A stretch of 64,000 bases of DNA from Luminiphilus syltensis NOR5-1B. GTDB lineage: Bacteria > Pseudomonadota > Gammaproteobacteria > Pseudomonadales > Halieaceae. Location: the NCBI RefSeq assembly GCF_000158175.1, contig NZ_DS999411.1, forward strand, positions 2,705,540-2,769,539, in the 5' to 3' direction. Below the pieces are notes generated by a model, which ran no database searches, was not told the DNA's origin, and worked only from the letters and a program-made list of their open reading frames with translations. Positions within the stretch are counted from its first letter, which is position 1. Every line of letters begins with the position of its first letter. The translations under genes and the position numbers were made by a program. Positions 1 through 9,940 of the stretch are shown here, in pieces.

Positions 1-224
1 TCTATAAGATGAAGACCAAAAGCCTCGATAAAGGTTGACTTACCTACACCGGGAACACCGGTAATACCGATTCGGATACCGTTACCCGTCTCCGGCAATA
101 TAGCGTTGAGCAGTTCCTGGCTGGCGACTCGGTCTTCTTCCCGGGTGCTCTCTACCAGGGTGATTGCCTTGGCGAGCGCTCGGCGCTCACCGGCAACAAT
201 GGCGTCGGCAGACGGTAGTTTCAC
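1..224 (-). CDS. meaB: MeaB/ArgK-type GTPase, methylmalonyl-CoA mutase chaperone (partial, 3' end off window)
   Basis: Only the first 74 codons are present. The protein reads in from a GTG start whose GTGA overlaps the mutase stop codon, so the two are translationally coupled. A P-loop of the form GVPGVGKST sits near residues 56-64, as expected for the G3E-family P-loop GTPase MeaB. In the known family this protein loads adenosylcobalamin onto methylmalonyl-CoA mutase and protects or reactivates it. The helical N-terminal stretch before the P-loop also fits. Position directly after the mutase supports the call strongly; the rest of the G domain cannot be seen. Confidence 0.9.
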   Translation of the reverse strand, partial: MKLPSADAIVAGERRALAKAITLVESTREEDRVASQELLNAILPETGNGIRIGITGVPGVGKSTFIEAFGLHLI

Positions 225-2365
225 CCGGCGTTGATGGCGTCGAGCACTTTTCGGGCCGCATCGGGAATCGGCGTTCCGGGACCGAAGATCAGCGAAACAC
301 CTTTGTCGGTCAGGAATTCATAATCCTTCTGCGGAATCACGCCGCCGGCAATGACCACGATGTCGTCGGCCCCTTCTTTTTTGAGCGCGTCTATCAATTG
401 GGGAACCAGGCTTTTATGACCCGCAGCCAGGCTCGATGCACCCACCACATGGACATCGTTTTCGACGGCCTGGCGTGCGACCTCTTCCGGGGTTGAGAAC
501 ATGGGTGACAGATCAACGTCGAAACCCACGTCAGCGAAGGCCGTTGCCACCACCTTGGCCCCTCGGTCATGACCATCCTGTCCCATCTTGGCCACCAGCA
601 TTCGAGGACGACGACCGTGATGTTCGACAAAGGAATCGATATCCGCCGAAATCTGTTGCCAGTCTCCATCGTCCGCATACGCGGCACCATAGATACCCGA
701 CACCGTCTGCGCTTTGGCGACAAAGCGACCATAAACTTTCTCGAGCGCATCGGAAATCTCACCGACCGTAGCACGCAGACGCGTGGCCTCGATCGCAAGT
801 TCCAGTAAATTGCCCTCTCCGGATTCCGCAGCCTGGGTCAGCGCATCAAGCGCAGCCGTCACCGCGTCGTCGTCACGGTCAGCGCGAATGGCCTCGAGTC
901 GCTTGATCTGCGAATCCCGAACCGCGTCGTTATCGATGTCGAGCACATCGATCTCATCCTTGCTATCGGTCTGGTACTTGTTAACGCCGACAATAATGTC
1001 CTCGCCGCGATCAATACGCGCCTGCTTTTTGGCGGCGGCTTCTTCAATTCGGAGCTTGGGCAGGCCGCTCTCGATAGCTTTGGCCATGCCGCCCGCCTGT
1101 TCGACTTCGGCCATCAGCTCACGGGCCTTCGCCGCCATATCCGCCGTCAGGCGCTCCATCATGTAAGAGCCACCCCAGGGATCCACCACCTGCCCGATGC
1201 CGGTTTCCTCCTGCAGAATCAGCTGGGTGTTGCGCGCAATGCGTGCGGCAAAATCCGAGGGCAGTGCGATCGCCTCGTCCAGCGCGTTGGTGTGCAGTGA
1301 CTGCGTGCCCCCGAATACGGCAGCCATAGCTTCAACCGTGGTTCTCACAATGTTGTTGTAAGGGTCCTGTTCGGTGAGCGACCAGCCTGAGGTTTGGCAA
1401 TGGGTCCGCAGCATCGAACTCTTCGGGTTCTCGGGCTCAAAGGCGTCAACGATCTCGGCCCAGAGCAGGCGACCCGCGCGCATCTTGGCGATCTCCATAT
1501 AGAAGTTCATACCGATGCCCCAAAAGAAAGACAGGCGCGGCGCAAACTCGTCGATATTCAACCCTGAATCCAGTGCGGTTCGGATGTACTCCTTGCCGTC
1601 AGCGAGTGTATAGGCCAATTCCAGTGCCGCGTTCGCTCCTGCCTCCTGGATGTGATATCCGGAAATTGAAATGGTGTTGAAGCGGGGCATGTTGCGCGAG
1701 CAGAAGGCAATAATATCGCCGATGATTCGCATGCTGGGTACGGGTGGATAGATGTAGGTGTTGCGGACCATAAACTCTTTGAGAATGTCGTTCTGGATGG
1801 TCCCGGCCAGTTGCGCCTGAGAGACCCCCTGCTCCTCCGCGGCGACGACATAACCTGCGAGCACCGGTAACACAGCGCCATTCATGGTCATGGACACCGA
1901 TACCTGATCCAGCGGAATGCCATCGAAGAGGATCTTCATATCCTCAACCGAATCCACAGCGACCCCTGCTTTACCGACATCGCCGGTGACGCGGGGATGG
2001 TCTGAGTCGTATCCCCGGTGGGTCGCCAGATCGAAAGCGACCGACACGCCCTGACCACCGGCAGCCAATGCCTTTCTATAAAACGCGTTAGACGCCTCAG
2101 CGGTAGAGAAGCCTGCGTACTGGCGAATGGTCCAGCGACGTCCCGCATACATCGTCGCCTGCGGTCCGCGAATGTAGGGCGACAATCCGGGAAGCGTGTC
2201 GGTGTACTCGACAGACTTCAGGTCTTCCGCGGTATAAAGTACTTTCAGCGGAATATCTTCGGGCGTATGCCAGGTGAAATCGTCGGGCTTCATGCCCTTG
2301 CTTTGCTTTTCCACCAGTGCCGACCACGCCTCGAGCGTCGCCTTGTCAGAATCGTAAATCGCCAC
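221..2365 (-). CDS. scpA: Methylmalonyl-CoA mutase, large/single-chain type
   Basis: The 714-residue protein converts (R)-methylmalonyl-CoA to succinyl-CoA with adenosylcobalamin. The N-terminal TIM-barrel part holds the substrate-binding stretch [20 protein letters not shown]. The C-terminal B12 domain has the cobalt-ligand motif DGHDRG at residues 597-602, with the ligand His at about 599. The length matches catalytic single-subunit enzymes, so no partner small subunit is needed. Start is GTG directly abutting the epimerase TAA, with GAGGAG inside the end of the epimerase gene as ribosome site. It lies between the epimerase and meaB genes in one operon, the classical last step of propionyl-CoA assimilation. 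Confidence 0.97.
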   Translation of the reverse strand: MAIYDSDKATLEAWSALVEKQSKGMKPDDFTWHTPEDIPLKVLYTAEDLKSVEYTDTLPGLSPYIRGPQATMYAGRRWTIRQYAGFSTAEASNAFYRKALAAGGQGVSVAFDLATHRGYDSDHPRVTGDVGKAGVAVDSVEDMKILFDGIPLDQVSVSMTMNGAVLPVLAGYVVAAEEQGVSQAQLAGTIQNDILKEFMVRNTYIYPPVPSMRIIGDIIAFCSRNMPRFNTISISGYHIQEAGANAALELAYTLADGKEYIRTALDSGLNIDEFAPRLSFFWGIGMNFYMEIAKMRAGRLLWAEIVDAFEPENPKSSMLRTHCQTSGWSLTEQDPYNNIVRTTVEAMAAVFGGTQSLHTNALDEAIALPSDFAARIARNTQLILQEETGIGQVVDPWGGSYMMERLTADMAAKARELMAEVEQAGGMAKAIESGLPKLRIEEAAAKKQARIDRGEDIIVGVNKYQTDSKDEIDVLDIDNDAVRDSQIKRLEAIRADRDDDAVTAALDALTQAAESGEGNLLELAIEATRLRATVGEISDALEKVYGRFVAKAQTVSGIYGAAYADDGDWQQISADIDSFVEHHGRRPRMLVAKMGQDGHDRGAKVVATAFADVGFDVDLSPMFSTPEEVARQAVENDVHVVGASSLAAGHKSLVPQLIDALKKEGADDIVVIAGGVIPQKDYEFLTDKGVSLIFGPGTPIPDAARKVLDAINAG

Positions 2366-2776
2366 TTAATGCTCCTCGGCAGGTTGGTTGATCTCTATCA
2401 GGACGCCACCACAACTTTTGGGATGGATAAAAATGACTTTTGCGCCATGAGCTCCCGGGGTGGGCGTATCACCGATAAACTGGTAGCCCTTGGCAGCAAG
2501 TCGCTCCACGTCAGCCTCAATGTCATCGCTCCTGAAGCACAGGTGATGAATACCCCCGCCTTTCTTCTCCAGATAACCGGCAATGGGACCTTCGCCATTG
2601 AGCGGAGTAACCAGTTCAATCTGGGTCGGTGGCAAAGGGAAAAAAGCAGTCTTTGTTTTTGCGCTCACTACATCTTCAGTGCCTTCGAAGGGGAGCCCAA
2701 AATCTTCCATAAAACGCTTGATCGCTGCATCCAGGTCGGGGACAGCGATTGCGATGTGGTCAAGTGCAGTAATCAT
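2366..2776 (-). CDS. mce: Methylmalonyl-CoA epimerase
   Basis: A 136-residue vicinal-oxygen-chelate (glyoxalase-fold) protein that interconverts the S and R forms of methylmalonyl-CoA. The N-terminus ITALDHIAIAVPDLDAAI carries the first metal-ligand His, HHLCFRSDDI in the middle carries the second, and the C-terminal GGVLIEIN carries the acidic ligand. Length is the family norm. ATG follows GGAG by five bases and lies nine bases after the carboxylase alpha stop; the stop codon touches the mutase start. Position between carboxylase and mutase gives the pathway order exactly. Confidence 0.96.
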   Translation of the reverse strand: MITALDHIAIAVPDLDAAIKRFMEDFGLPFEGTEDVVSAKTKTAFFPLPPTQIELVTPLNGEGPIAGYLEKKGGGIHHLCFRSDDIEADVERLAAKGYQFIGDTPTPGAHGAKVIFIHPKSCGGVLIEINQPAEEH

Positions 2777-2785
2777 ATCGACTCC

Positions 2786-5590
2786 TCAAAGCACCAACTT
2801 CATGAGTTCCCGGGTGTGCTCGCGCTTACGGCTGGCAACGACGTCATCGGTTTCGATCTCGATCTGCTCATCCGGAGTGACCTTAAAGAGCGTCTGACCT
2901 TTGGAGATGATCGTCCCATCGCCCTCCACCAGTACCTCGTCCACGGTTCCAGAGAACGGCGCATAAACTTTGTTGAACATCTTCATGACTTCAACGATGT
3001 ACAGGGGATCCCCCGCCTCAAAATGAGACCCGACTTCGAGGTAGACCGGCGCGTCCGGCGACTCGCGACCGTAGAACATCCCGCCACTGGCGGCAACAAT
3101 CTCGTCGGATTTGGCCAGCGGTGGCGGCGCAAGCGCCTTCATCATCGCCTTCTGGTGTTCCTCATCGAGCAGCCGCTCCGGAAAATGGATGGTCATATCC
3201 GAGTTGATGGCAAGCTCGAAAAAGCCCGTGAACTGAGCCATGGCCGGCAACAGCTCAAGAATCTCCATACCTGCCTGGAATCCGCGATGCGCACTTTGTA
3301 CTGACAACCACTCCTCGGCATTGAATCCCTCAGGGGCCTCGCCCGCGAGTGCGGCATTTAATGCGGACCAATCCCCGGTCGGCAAATACTCGCCCAAATC
3401 GGAATAAAAGTCCTCAGCCGCCGTGAGTATGGCGTGGTCATGCTCCCAGATGACATTGGCCGCCGGGGCGGACTCCGAGTAATTTAGCTTCAGGAAATGA
3501 TAGGTATCCGCGAGTACCTCTATCGGGTTTTCCGCCCAGACAATCGTGTCACCGCTGTGATCAAAAGCCTTTTGATTGAGTGACAACCAGCCCGATAAGG
3601 CGTGGGGGCTATCGAGCAGGAAGCGCAGGGGACGCAGTAGCAAGGACTGTTTTCGCGACAATGCCTCGGTGAGTTGTGCGCCTTCTGCGGCATCGAGCTC
3701 CGCAGCGCTGGATTGAACCAGTAACGACCAGGCCGTATCCACATCAATACGACGGGATTCCGTGGCGAGTTCCCCAACGCTGGTCAGGTACGGAACAATG
3801 AACTTGGTCGTCGGACGCGCATTGACGGTACGCCCTAGGAACCAGTGCACGAGGCCGTAATGGAAGGCCAGATTGGTATGCAGGTCCCTGCCGCGCATTG
3901 ACGTGGCTCTCAACACCTCGGCCATTCGCTCGTAGGTCTGCTCCCGGGAGTCACCTACCGTCAGCAAGAGCGCGATATTCGAATCATAAGCGCCAGCCAG
4001 GGTGTAGTTCATGAACACATCGGTATCGGGGTTGTGCAAACTAATGCCCTGATCGTCGCGAATCTCGCCATCGATAGCGTCGGACCAGTATTCAATCTGA
4101 CCACCGGCGTTGGGCTGCAACGCGTCATTGGTCGCATTCAGACGCGCCTCAACACTATCCTCAAATCGCGGTATGCGCTCTGGCTTCGGCAGTGCCGGGC
4201 CGTGGGCCGCCAGCAACACCATAGCCTCAACCAATGATTCGACGACAAAGCTGTCACCGTCGTTATCCGGATTCGTGAACTTCATCGCATAGCAGAGCTC
4301 ACTCACACGATGCTCGACCTGAATCCGCGTGTTCATTTCCATGAAGAAGTGTTTGTCGCGATCGACAATGCATTCGAAGGTCGACACGCTATCAAGGCCG
4401 ACGGCGGTACCGAACCGGGACGCCTCGTCTTCCATGGCATCGAGGGTACGCACATCCTGCGCCATTACGGCCGCCTCTTCGGCGCGGCCGTCCTGCTCAG
4501 CACGTTGCTGTGCCGATAACAGGGATTCCCGGGTTACCGACACCTCGAGCAGCTTCTGTTCGTGCATCTGGAGCGAACAATCACGGCCGCCCAGGGTAAT
4601 ACTCCACTCTCCATTACCCACCACCTGAATCTCCTGGTGGCGAGTGGTCTCGATATTCAGTTCGACAAGCACGTTTTTATTATCGCCAACGCCTGTTGTC
4701 TTGACCTCGTTGAGAATTTCCCTGACCAGCTCGGGCGTCCGCGCCGCGTCGCCAAGCGCGATAATTCGCTGACCTTTACCGCCGCCGCCGCCAATCGCTT
4801 TGAGGCGCACGCGGTTCTCCGGGTATTGCTCATTGATCTTTTCGACGCACTCGGTGAGGGTCTCGGAAAGCTCCTCCACTGTGTAGAGGTCTATGCCCTT
4901 ACGGTAACTTGCTGCAAGCACTTCATCGGCAATAGTCTCGACCGCATCAATCTCCCAGACCGACGCATCTACCTCAAGGCCCTCCTTCTTGCAGAGGGTT
5001 TGCAGGTCGCTCACCGTCGGATATTTTTTCAGCAGTGTCAGCGCGGTGCCGTTATCGATACCCGGTGTCACCGAGACCCCGGTCTTGAGTGCGGTACGCT
5101 TTGCCTCATCTTTGAGGCCAGCCTGACGTACTGTTCGCGAGCAGGGTCCTATGAAGTTCAGACCGGCGGCCTCCATGGCGGCGACCATGGTTTCATCTTC
5201 CGCCATGAAGCCGTAGCCCGCGAATATGCTGTTGTAATCGCCGTCTCTGGCTATAGCGATGATGTCGGCGATGCGCTGGTCACGCTCCTCTTTGGTGGCG
5301 CCGGTGTAATCGGGTACTCGGTGTACACGGTAGGGGTCTGTCAGGACGCGCAACTCGGGTGCAAGCGCACGCGGATAAACAATCGAGTCTTTTTCCGAGA
5401 GCAGGATGCCGTAATGGGTGATGCCCATTTCCGCAAAAACGTCCATGGCCTCCTTGCGGATGGGCCCACGACAGATGATGAGCGGACGCATATGGCTGCA
5501 ATCAAACTGCCGAACCCAGGGTGAAGTCGCCTGACTCAGGCGCCGCTCCCGATGGATCATCGGGTTGTTCAAATAGTGCTCATTGGACAC
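2786..5590 (-). CDS. Biotin-dependent acyl-CoA (probably propionyl-CoA) carboxylase alpha subunit: biotin carboxylase plus biotin carrier
   Basis: The 934-residue protein is an ATP-grasp biotin carboxylase followed by a C-terminal biotinyl domain. The glycine-rich ATP loop GGGGGKGQR is near residues 267-275, the catalytic MEMNTRIQVEH near 417-427, and the biotin lysine (EVMKM) at about residue 870. It differs from textbook AccC/PccA. The N-terminus lacks the usual ANRGEIA segment, the usual HPGYGFLSEN reads FAGYGFMAED, and about 50 extra residues lie between the PG at 176 and the ATP loop. A tail of about 26 residues follows the biotin domain. Start is GTG with AGGAG six bases upstream. Substrate is inferred from the operon; acetyl-CoA or another acyl-CoA cannot be excluded. 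Confidence 0.88.
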   Translation of the reverse strand: MSNEHYLNNPMIHRERRLSQATSPWVRQFDCSHMRPLIICRGPIRKEAMDVFAEMGITHYGILLSEKDSIVYPRALAPELRVLTDPYRVHRVPDYTGATKEERDQRIADIIAIARDGDYNSIFAGYGFMAEDETMVAAMEAAGLNFIGPCSRTVRQAGLKDEAKRTALKTGVSVTPGIDNGTALTLLKKYPTVSDLQTLCKKEGLEVDASVWEIDAVETIADEVLAASYRKGIDLYTVEELSETLTECVEKINEQYPENRVRLKAIGGGGGKGQRIIALGDAARTPELVREILNEVKTTGVGDNKNVLVELNIETTRHQEIQVVGNGEWSITLGGRDCSLQMHEQKLLEVSVTRESLLSAQQRAEQDGRAEEAAVMAQDVRTLDAMEDEASRFGTAVGLDSVSTFECIVDRDKHFFMEMNTRIQVEHRVSELCYAMKFTNPDNDGDSFVVESLVEAMVLLAAHGPALPKPERIPRFEDSVEARLNATNDALQPNAGGQIEYWSDAIDGEIRDDQGISLHNPDTDVFMNYTLAGAYDSNIALLLTVGDSREQTYERMAEVLRATSMRGRDLHTNLAFHYGLVHWFLGRTVNARPTTKFIVPYLTSVGELATESRRIDVDTAWSLLVQSSAAELDAAEGAQLTEALSRKQSLLLRPLRFLLDSPHALSGWLSLNQKAFDHSGDTIVWAENPIEVLADTYHFLKLNYSESAPAANVIWEHDHAILTAAEDFYSDLGEYLPTGDWSALNAALAGEAPEGFNAEEWLSVQSAHRGFQAGMEILELLPAMAQFTGFFELAINSDMTIHFPERLLDEEHQKAMMKALAPPPLAKSDEIVAASGGMFYGRESPDAPVYLEVGSHFEAGDPLYIVEVMKMFNKVYAPFSGTVDEVLVEGDGTIISKGQTLFKVTPDEQIEIETDDVVASRKREHTRELMKLVL

Positions 5591-5615
5591 AGCCTACTCC
5601 TGATCGAATGCTTAT

Positions 5616-7358
5616 TTAGTGGAACTCACGCTGAACGCCCTGCATTGGCGCTGGCTCATAATGACGCAGGCAGAATGCCAGGTGGTCAGCGAGTACCTGT
5701 CGTAAATCCGCAGGCATGACAATCTGTGAAATCGAGCCCAGGCTCAGCGCCTCCTCAGGATTCATGATCTCCTGCTCGTAGCGTTGGGCCAGCGCGGCCT
5801 CCTCACTTTTCGCCCAGGCATCCACCAACTGTCGAGCAGCTGCAGTGGCTTCCTCTTCGGAGAGACCCTGCGCTCGCTGAGCAGCGACCTCCTCTTCGAC
5901 GCGCGTTTTGGCAGAGGCTCTGATTTTTTTCAGTTCATCCTTGTAAACGTACTCGACCCCGGCCGGGCCCATAACCGCGACACGAGTCGTCGGCAGAGCG
6001 ACCACAAAATCGGCACCGGTCGGGTAGTTGTTGTAGGACGCGTAAGCACCACCGAACGCATTGCGCACCAACACCAGAAAGCGCGGTGTACGGAGGTCAA
6101 CAATCGCATCGAGCATCGCCCGTCCCGCCTGAACAATACCCCGATGCTCCTGTTCGCTACCGGGCAGGAAGCCAGTGGTGTCTTCAAGGAAAATGACGGG
6201 AATATTGTAGAGATTGCAGAAGCGAATAAATCGCGCATTCTTGTAAGCGGCACCGATATCGATCTGACCCGAGGCCACCGCCGAGTTATTGGCAACAAAA
6301 CCAACAACATTGCCACCCATGCGACCAAAGGCAGTGATGGTATTTCTGGAACGCTCGGCTTGAATCTCCAGGAAATCGCCGTGGTCACACAACTGCTGGA
6401 TCAGAATGGTGATATCCACCGGGGTATTGAAACCACTCGGGGAGTTGAATGCCTTGCGCAGAAGAATATCGATATCGACCGTGGCCCTGTCGCTGGGATC
6501 AGATGATGGCTCGTGGGGAGCAAGGGTGTTATTCGAGTCGGGCAGGTAATTCAACAACTCCCGCACCTTACGCAGGGCTGCTACTTCATCGTCAACCACG
6601 AAGTCGGTGACGCCGGTCTGGCTGTGGACGTTGGGACCACCAAGCTCGTCGGGGGTAATGTCCTCACCCAGTACCGACTTGACCACCCCGGGTCCGGTGA
6701 GACCAAAGAAAGTGTTTCTCGGTTGAATCAGGAAGCTACCCTGGCGTGGCAAATAACTGCCGCCACCCGCATTGAAACCAAACATGCACATAATGCTGGG
6801 CACCACACCGGACACTTTGCGCAGCGCCGTAAAGGCCTCGGCATAGCCGTCAAGTCCGCCAACGCCTGCAGGTATGTAGGCGCCCGCGGAGTCATTGAGC
6901 CCGACCAATGGAATGCGTCTCTTGGCAGCCAGTTCGAAAAGTCGCGCCAGCTTCGCACCGTTGGTAGCGTCCATAGAGCCTGCGCGAACGGTGAAGTCGT
7001 GCCCATAAATAGCGACGTCGCGACCATTGACAGAGATAATTGCCGTTACCAGGGACGCGCCATCAAGATTGGGTCCCCAGTTCTGATACAACACGTGGGG
7101 CGCATCGTCCGAGAGATAACGGATGCGCTCCCAGATGGTCATTCGGTGTTTTAGATGCTGGCGTTGTATATTGCGTTCACCGGCGGCGACAAAGGGCCGC
7201 TGTTGCAGCTCGGCGCCACGTCGCAACGTTTCCCCATAGCGATCGTTTACCGGCTCTGAATCGGCGTGCAGGGATGTCTCAGGCCGGCCCGAAAGCGGGT
7301 TATCGAGTCGAACAAATGGCCGAGCGCTGTCCTCTGCCCCTTTTTGATTATTGCTCAT
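5616..7358 (-). CDS. pccB: Acyl-CoA (probably propionyl-CoA) carboxylase beta subunit, carboxyltransferase
   Basis: The 580-residue crotonase-fold carboxyltransferase moves the carboxyl group from carboxybiotin to the acyl-CoA. Diagnostic stretches include [20 protein letters not shown], the oxyanion-hole glycines in [20 protein letters not shown], and in the second half [20 protein letters not shown] with GGAYASYNN. It is somewhat longer than typical PccB (about 510-540) because of an N-terminal extension of about 50 residues and an Ala/Glu-rich helical insert near 490-525. ATG has GGGAGA upstream. It is the first gene of the minus-strand propionyl-CoA operon, so the promoter should lie in the 7359-7536 gap shared with pabB. 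Exact acyl-CoA specificity is inferred. Confidence 0.9.
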   Translation of the reverse strand: MSNNQKGAEDSARPFVRLDNPLSGRPETSLHADSEPVNDRYGETLRRGAELQQRPFVAAGERNIQRQHLKHRMTIWERIRYLSDDAPHVLYQNWGPNLDGASLVTAIISVNGRDVAIYGHDFTVRAGSMDATNGAKLARLFELAAKRRIPLVGLNDSAGAYIPAGVGGLDGYAEAFTALRKVSGVVPSIMCMFGFNAGGGSYLPRQGSFLIQPRNTFFGLTGPGVVKSVLGEDITPDELGGPNVHSQTGVTDFVVDDEVAALRKVRELLNYLPDSNNTLAPHEPSSDPSDRATVDIDILLRKAFNSPSGFNTPVDITILIQQLCDHGDFLEIQAERSRNTITAFGRMGGNVVGFVANNSAVASGQIDIGAAYKNARFIRFCNLYNIPVIFLEDTTGFLPGSEQEHRGIVQAGRAMLDAIVDLRTPRFLVLVRNAFGGAYASYNNYPTGADFVVALPTTRVAVMGPAGVEYVYKDELKKIRASAKTRVEEEVAAQRAQGLSEEEATAAARQLVDAWAKSEEAALAQRYEQEIMNPEEALSLGSISQIVMPADLRQVLADHLAFCLRHYEPAPMQGVQREFH

Positions 7359-7536
7359 GGGCTATTCTCCCGGGGTGAAAGCGAAATCCGAATGTGGGCA
7401 CGGTGCGAACCAATCCGTACAGCTGCAAAATCGGTATCGGGGAACCGGTTGCCAGCAGGGGTGGAAAATACGTTTCTAGCCTTTTGCTGTCAATTCAATG
7501 CGACAGAATGATGCAGCTAACTTCGGCGAACTAGAC

Positions 7537-8880
7537 ATGAACAGCAGCACTTTTCCTTTAATTTATCAACCGTCGATCGATGCCTACGGCGCGCGATTGA
7601 GACACTTGCCTGGCTTCGCCCTACTCGACTCCAGCGGCCGCCGCGGCAGTGTCGGCCGCTACGACGTGTTAACGGCGCTGCCGGCGTATACGTTTTCCGT
7701 CGCTGACTACAACAACGACCCGGTGTCATGGATATCGGCTATCGAGCAGCAACTGTCCCTGGAAGCTGTTGCCAACAAGAATCAGGACAACACCGAGCTG
7801 ATGCCCTACGCCCCACCCTGTGTTATCGGCCACCTCGACTACGATACGGCAGCCAGCCAACAAGGCATTGCCGACCAGGCTTCAGCCCGAGGTTCCGCCG
7901 GACTTTATCGCTGGTTGCTGGTTCAGGATCATGTGCAGCAGCGCACCTGGGTGACGTTTTCAGACGGCGCCACTCCAGAGCAACGAAACGACATTCTTGG
8001 CCTTATCAAAGGCCCAGATGAGCAACTCAACAGAAGCAATAAATTCGTTTTAAAACAGGATTTTAAAGCCACTACTTCAAAAACAGGTTACCGCAAATGC
8101 ATCGATCGCATCCAGCACTACATTGTCGCCGGTGATTGCTATCAGGTGAACTTCGCACACCGTTTCCACGCGCCTTATGAGGGTGATACCTGGGTCGCAT
8201 GGAAAAAGCTGAAAGCTGCCGCAGGTGGTAACTTCGCCGCCTATCTGCGCCCCGCACCCGACCATACCGTGTTATCACTGTCACCGGAGCGGTTTCTCGC
8301 GATCTCCGGTGGTCAGGTTATTACCCAGCCCATCAAAGGCACCGAGCCACGGCACACGGATCCCGAGATAGACGCACGCAACGCGGAGCGGCTGGCGGCT
8401 TCCAGCAAAGATCGCGCAGAAAACGTAATGATTACTGACTTGCTACGCAATGACATCGGAAAGTACTGCCAGGCGGGCTCGGTACGTGTGCCGGAACTGT
8501 GCGCGCTTCATACCTACAGCAATGTGCATCATCTGGTCAGCACTGTAACCGGCGTCCTGAAGCCGGGTGTGAGCAGTGGCCAGATTCTGGTGGGTTGCTC
8601 ACCGGGTGGGTCGATCACCGGGGCGCCCAAGAAACGGTCGATGGAAATCATTCGAGAGCTGGAAACGGGTCCGCGTGGGGCCTATTGCGGAAGTATTTTC
8701 GTTCTTGGCGCCGATGGCAGCCTGCAGTCAAATATCGCCATTCGCACACTGGAGGCACTGTCGGGAGAACTGGTTTGCTGGGGAGGCGGTGGTATTACTG
8801 CGGGATCACACTGGGAAGCCGAGTATCAGGAAACACTGGATAAGGTCGGCGTCTTCATGCACGCCCTTGAACGTCAGTAA
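7537..8880 (+). CDS. pabB: Aminodeoxychorismate synthase component I
   Basis: Chorismate-binding enzyme of about 447 residues that makes 4-amino-4-deoxychorismate for folate. It carries the PabB-type active-site motif PIKGT (anthranilate synthases have PIAGT), then DLLRNDIGKYC, SPGGSITGAPKKRSMEII and the C-terminal GGGITAGSHWEAEYQET. An in-frame ATG lies 39 bases upstream at 7498; I prefer the ATG at 7537 because the following residues align with the usual PabB N-terminus (LIYQPSIDAYGARLRHLPGF). Neither start has a strong ribosome site. It is divergent from the carboxylase operon and its last seven bases overlap the convergent cysB gene. The amidotransferase partner PabA is not in the window. 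Confidence 0.94.
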   Translation: MNSSTFPLIYQPSIDAYGARLRHLPGFALLDSSGRRGSVGRYDVLTALPAYTFSVADYNNDPVSWISAIEQQLSLEAVANKNQDNTELMPYAPPCVIGHLDYDTAASQQGIADQASARGSAGLYRWLLVQDHVQQRTWVTFSDGATPEQRNDILGLIKGPDEQLNRSNKFVLKQDFKATTSKTGYRKCIDRIQHYIVAGDCYQVNFAHRFHAPYEGDTWVAWKKLKAAAGGNFAAYLRPAPDHTVLSLSPERFLAISGGQVITQPIKGTEPRHTDPEIDARNAERLAASSKDRAENVMITDLLRNDIGKYCQAGSVRVPELCALHTYSNVHHLVSTVTGVLKPGVSSGQILVGCSPGGSITGAPKKRSMEIIRELETGPRGAYCGSIFVLGADGSLQSNIAIRTLEALSGELVCWGGGGITAGSHWEAEYQETLDKVGVFMHALERQ

Positions 8881-9848
8881 GTCGGCAAATCGAAGTGGCT
8901 GTAAAGCTCCGCTCGCTCCACCGGATTAGGCCGGGTGAGCGCATCACTGACAATATCTTTGGTCAGATGGGGTGCCAACTCGCTGATAAAGTCATACATG
9001 TATCCGCGCAGGAAGGTTCCTTTACGAAAGGCCAGACTGGTCACACTTGAGGCGAACAGATGTTGCGCATCGAGCTTGACCAGGTCGTCGTCGAGGCGCT
9101 CATCGTAGGCCATACCCGCGATAATCCCGATTCCAAGCCCGAGGCGAACATAGGTTTTTATGACATCAGCGTCGACAGCGGTAAACACGACCTTGGGGGT
9201 CAGATCGCGGGAGGAGAAGGCCTCGTCCAGCTTTGATCGACCGGTAAACCCAAAGGTATAGGTGACAATGGGGTGCTCGGCCACACTTTCGAGCGTCAGC
9301 TTGTCCAGTTTGGTCAGCGGATGGTCCTTGGGCACCACGACACATCGGTTCCAGCGATAGCACGGCAGGGTAATCAGGTCAGACATCAAACCGAGCGCTT
9401 CCGTGGCAATGGCAAAGTCAACCACACCATCGGCGGCCATCTGCGCAATCTGGGTGGGCGTACCCTGTTGCATATGCAAGGAAACGTCGGGGAAGCGCTT
9501 TATAAACTCTCCAATAACACTCGGTAGTGCGTAGCGCGCCTGAGTGTGGGTTGTGGCGATGGCAAGGTTGCCGGAAGTTTCGTCGGAGAATTCCTGCGCG
9601 ACGCGCTTGATCGATTGCGATTTGCGCAGAATCTCTCCAGCCAACTCCAGAATCACCTCGCCCGCCGGCGTGATGTGGGTCAGGTGTTTGCCGCTTCGGG
9701 CAAAAACCTCGACACCCAATTCGTCTTCCAGAAGGCGGATCTGCTTACTGATTCCGGGCTGGGAGGTGAAAAGGCTCTGGGCCGTAGCGGATACATTCAG
9801 GTCGTGGTGCGCGACTTCCCAGATGTAGCGCAACTGCTGCAACTTCAT
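8874..9848 (-). CDS. cysB: LysR-type transcriptional regulator CysB
   Basis: 324 residues, the same length as enterobacterial CysB. The N-terminal helix-turn-helix MKLQQLRYIWEVAHHDLNVS..TSQPGISKQIRLLEDELG is diagnostic of the CysB/Cbl branch. The C-terminal periplasmic-binding-protein fold would sense N-acetylserine/O-acetylserine, with the ligand-loop TTHTQARYALP near residue 100. In the family it activates cysteine biosynthesis and sulfur uptake genes; none of those targets is adjacent here. The gene overlaps the 3' end of pabB by seven bases in convergent orientation. Confidence 0.95.
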   Translation of the reverse strand: MKLQQLRYIWEVAHHDLNVSATAQSLFTSQPGISKQIRLLEDELGVEVFARSGKHLTHITPAGEVILELAGEILRKSQSIKRVAQEFSDETSGNLAIATTHTQARYALPSVIGEFIKRFPDVSLHMQQGTPTQIAQMAADGVVDFAIATEALGLMSDLITLPCYRWNRCVVVPKDHPLTKLDKLTLESVAEHPIVTYTFGFTGRSKLDEAFSSRDLTPKVVFTAVDADVIKTYVRLGLGIGIIAGMAYDERLDDDLVKLDAQHLFASSVTSLAFRKGTFLRGYMYDFISELAPHLTKDIVSDALTRPNPVERAELYSHFDLPTY

Positions 9849-9940
9849 AAATCGACCCTTTCATACTGGCTGACGGATAGTAAATACGGTACCCCGTTCA
9901 AGACCGGCGATGCAAACAAAAAGCATAAAAATCCGGTTTT

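Noticed and set aside
2018-3304. Plus-strand open frame of 428 codons
   Set aside because: It runs antisense to the mutase, epimerase and carboxylase genes, which have strong family matches. It has no recognisable domain.
4562-5524. Plus-strand open frame of 320 codons
   Set aside because: Antisense to the biotin carboxylase; a by-product of its codon pattern.
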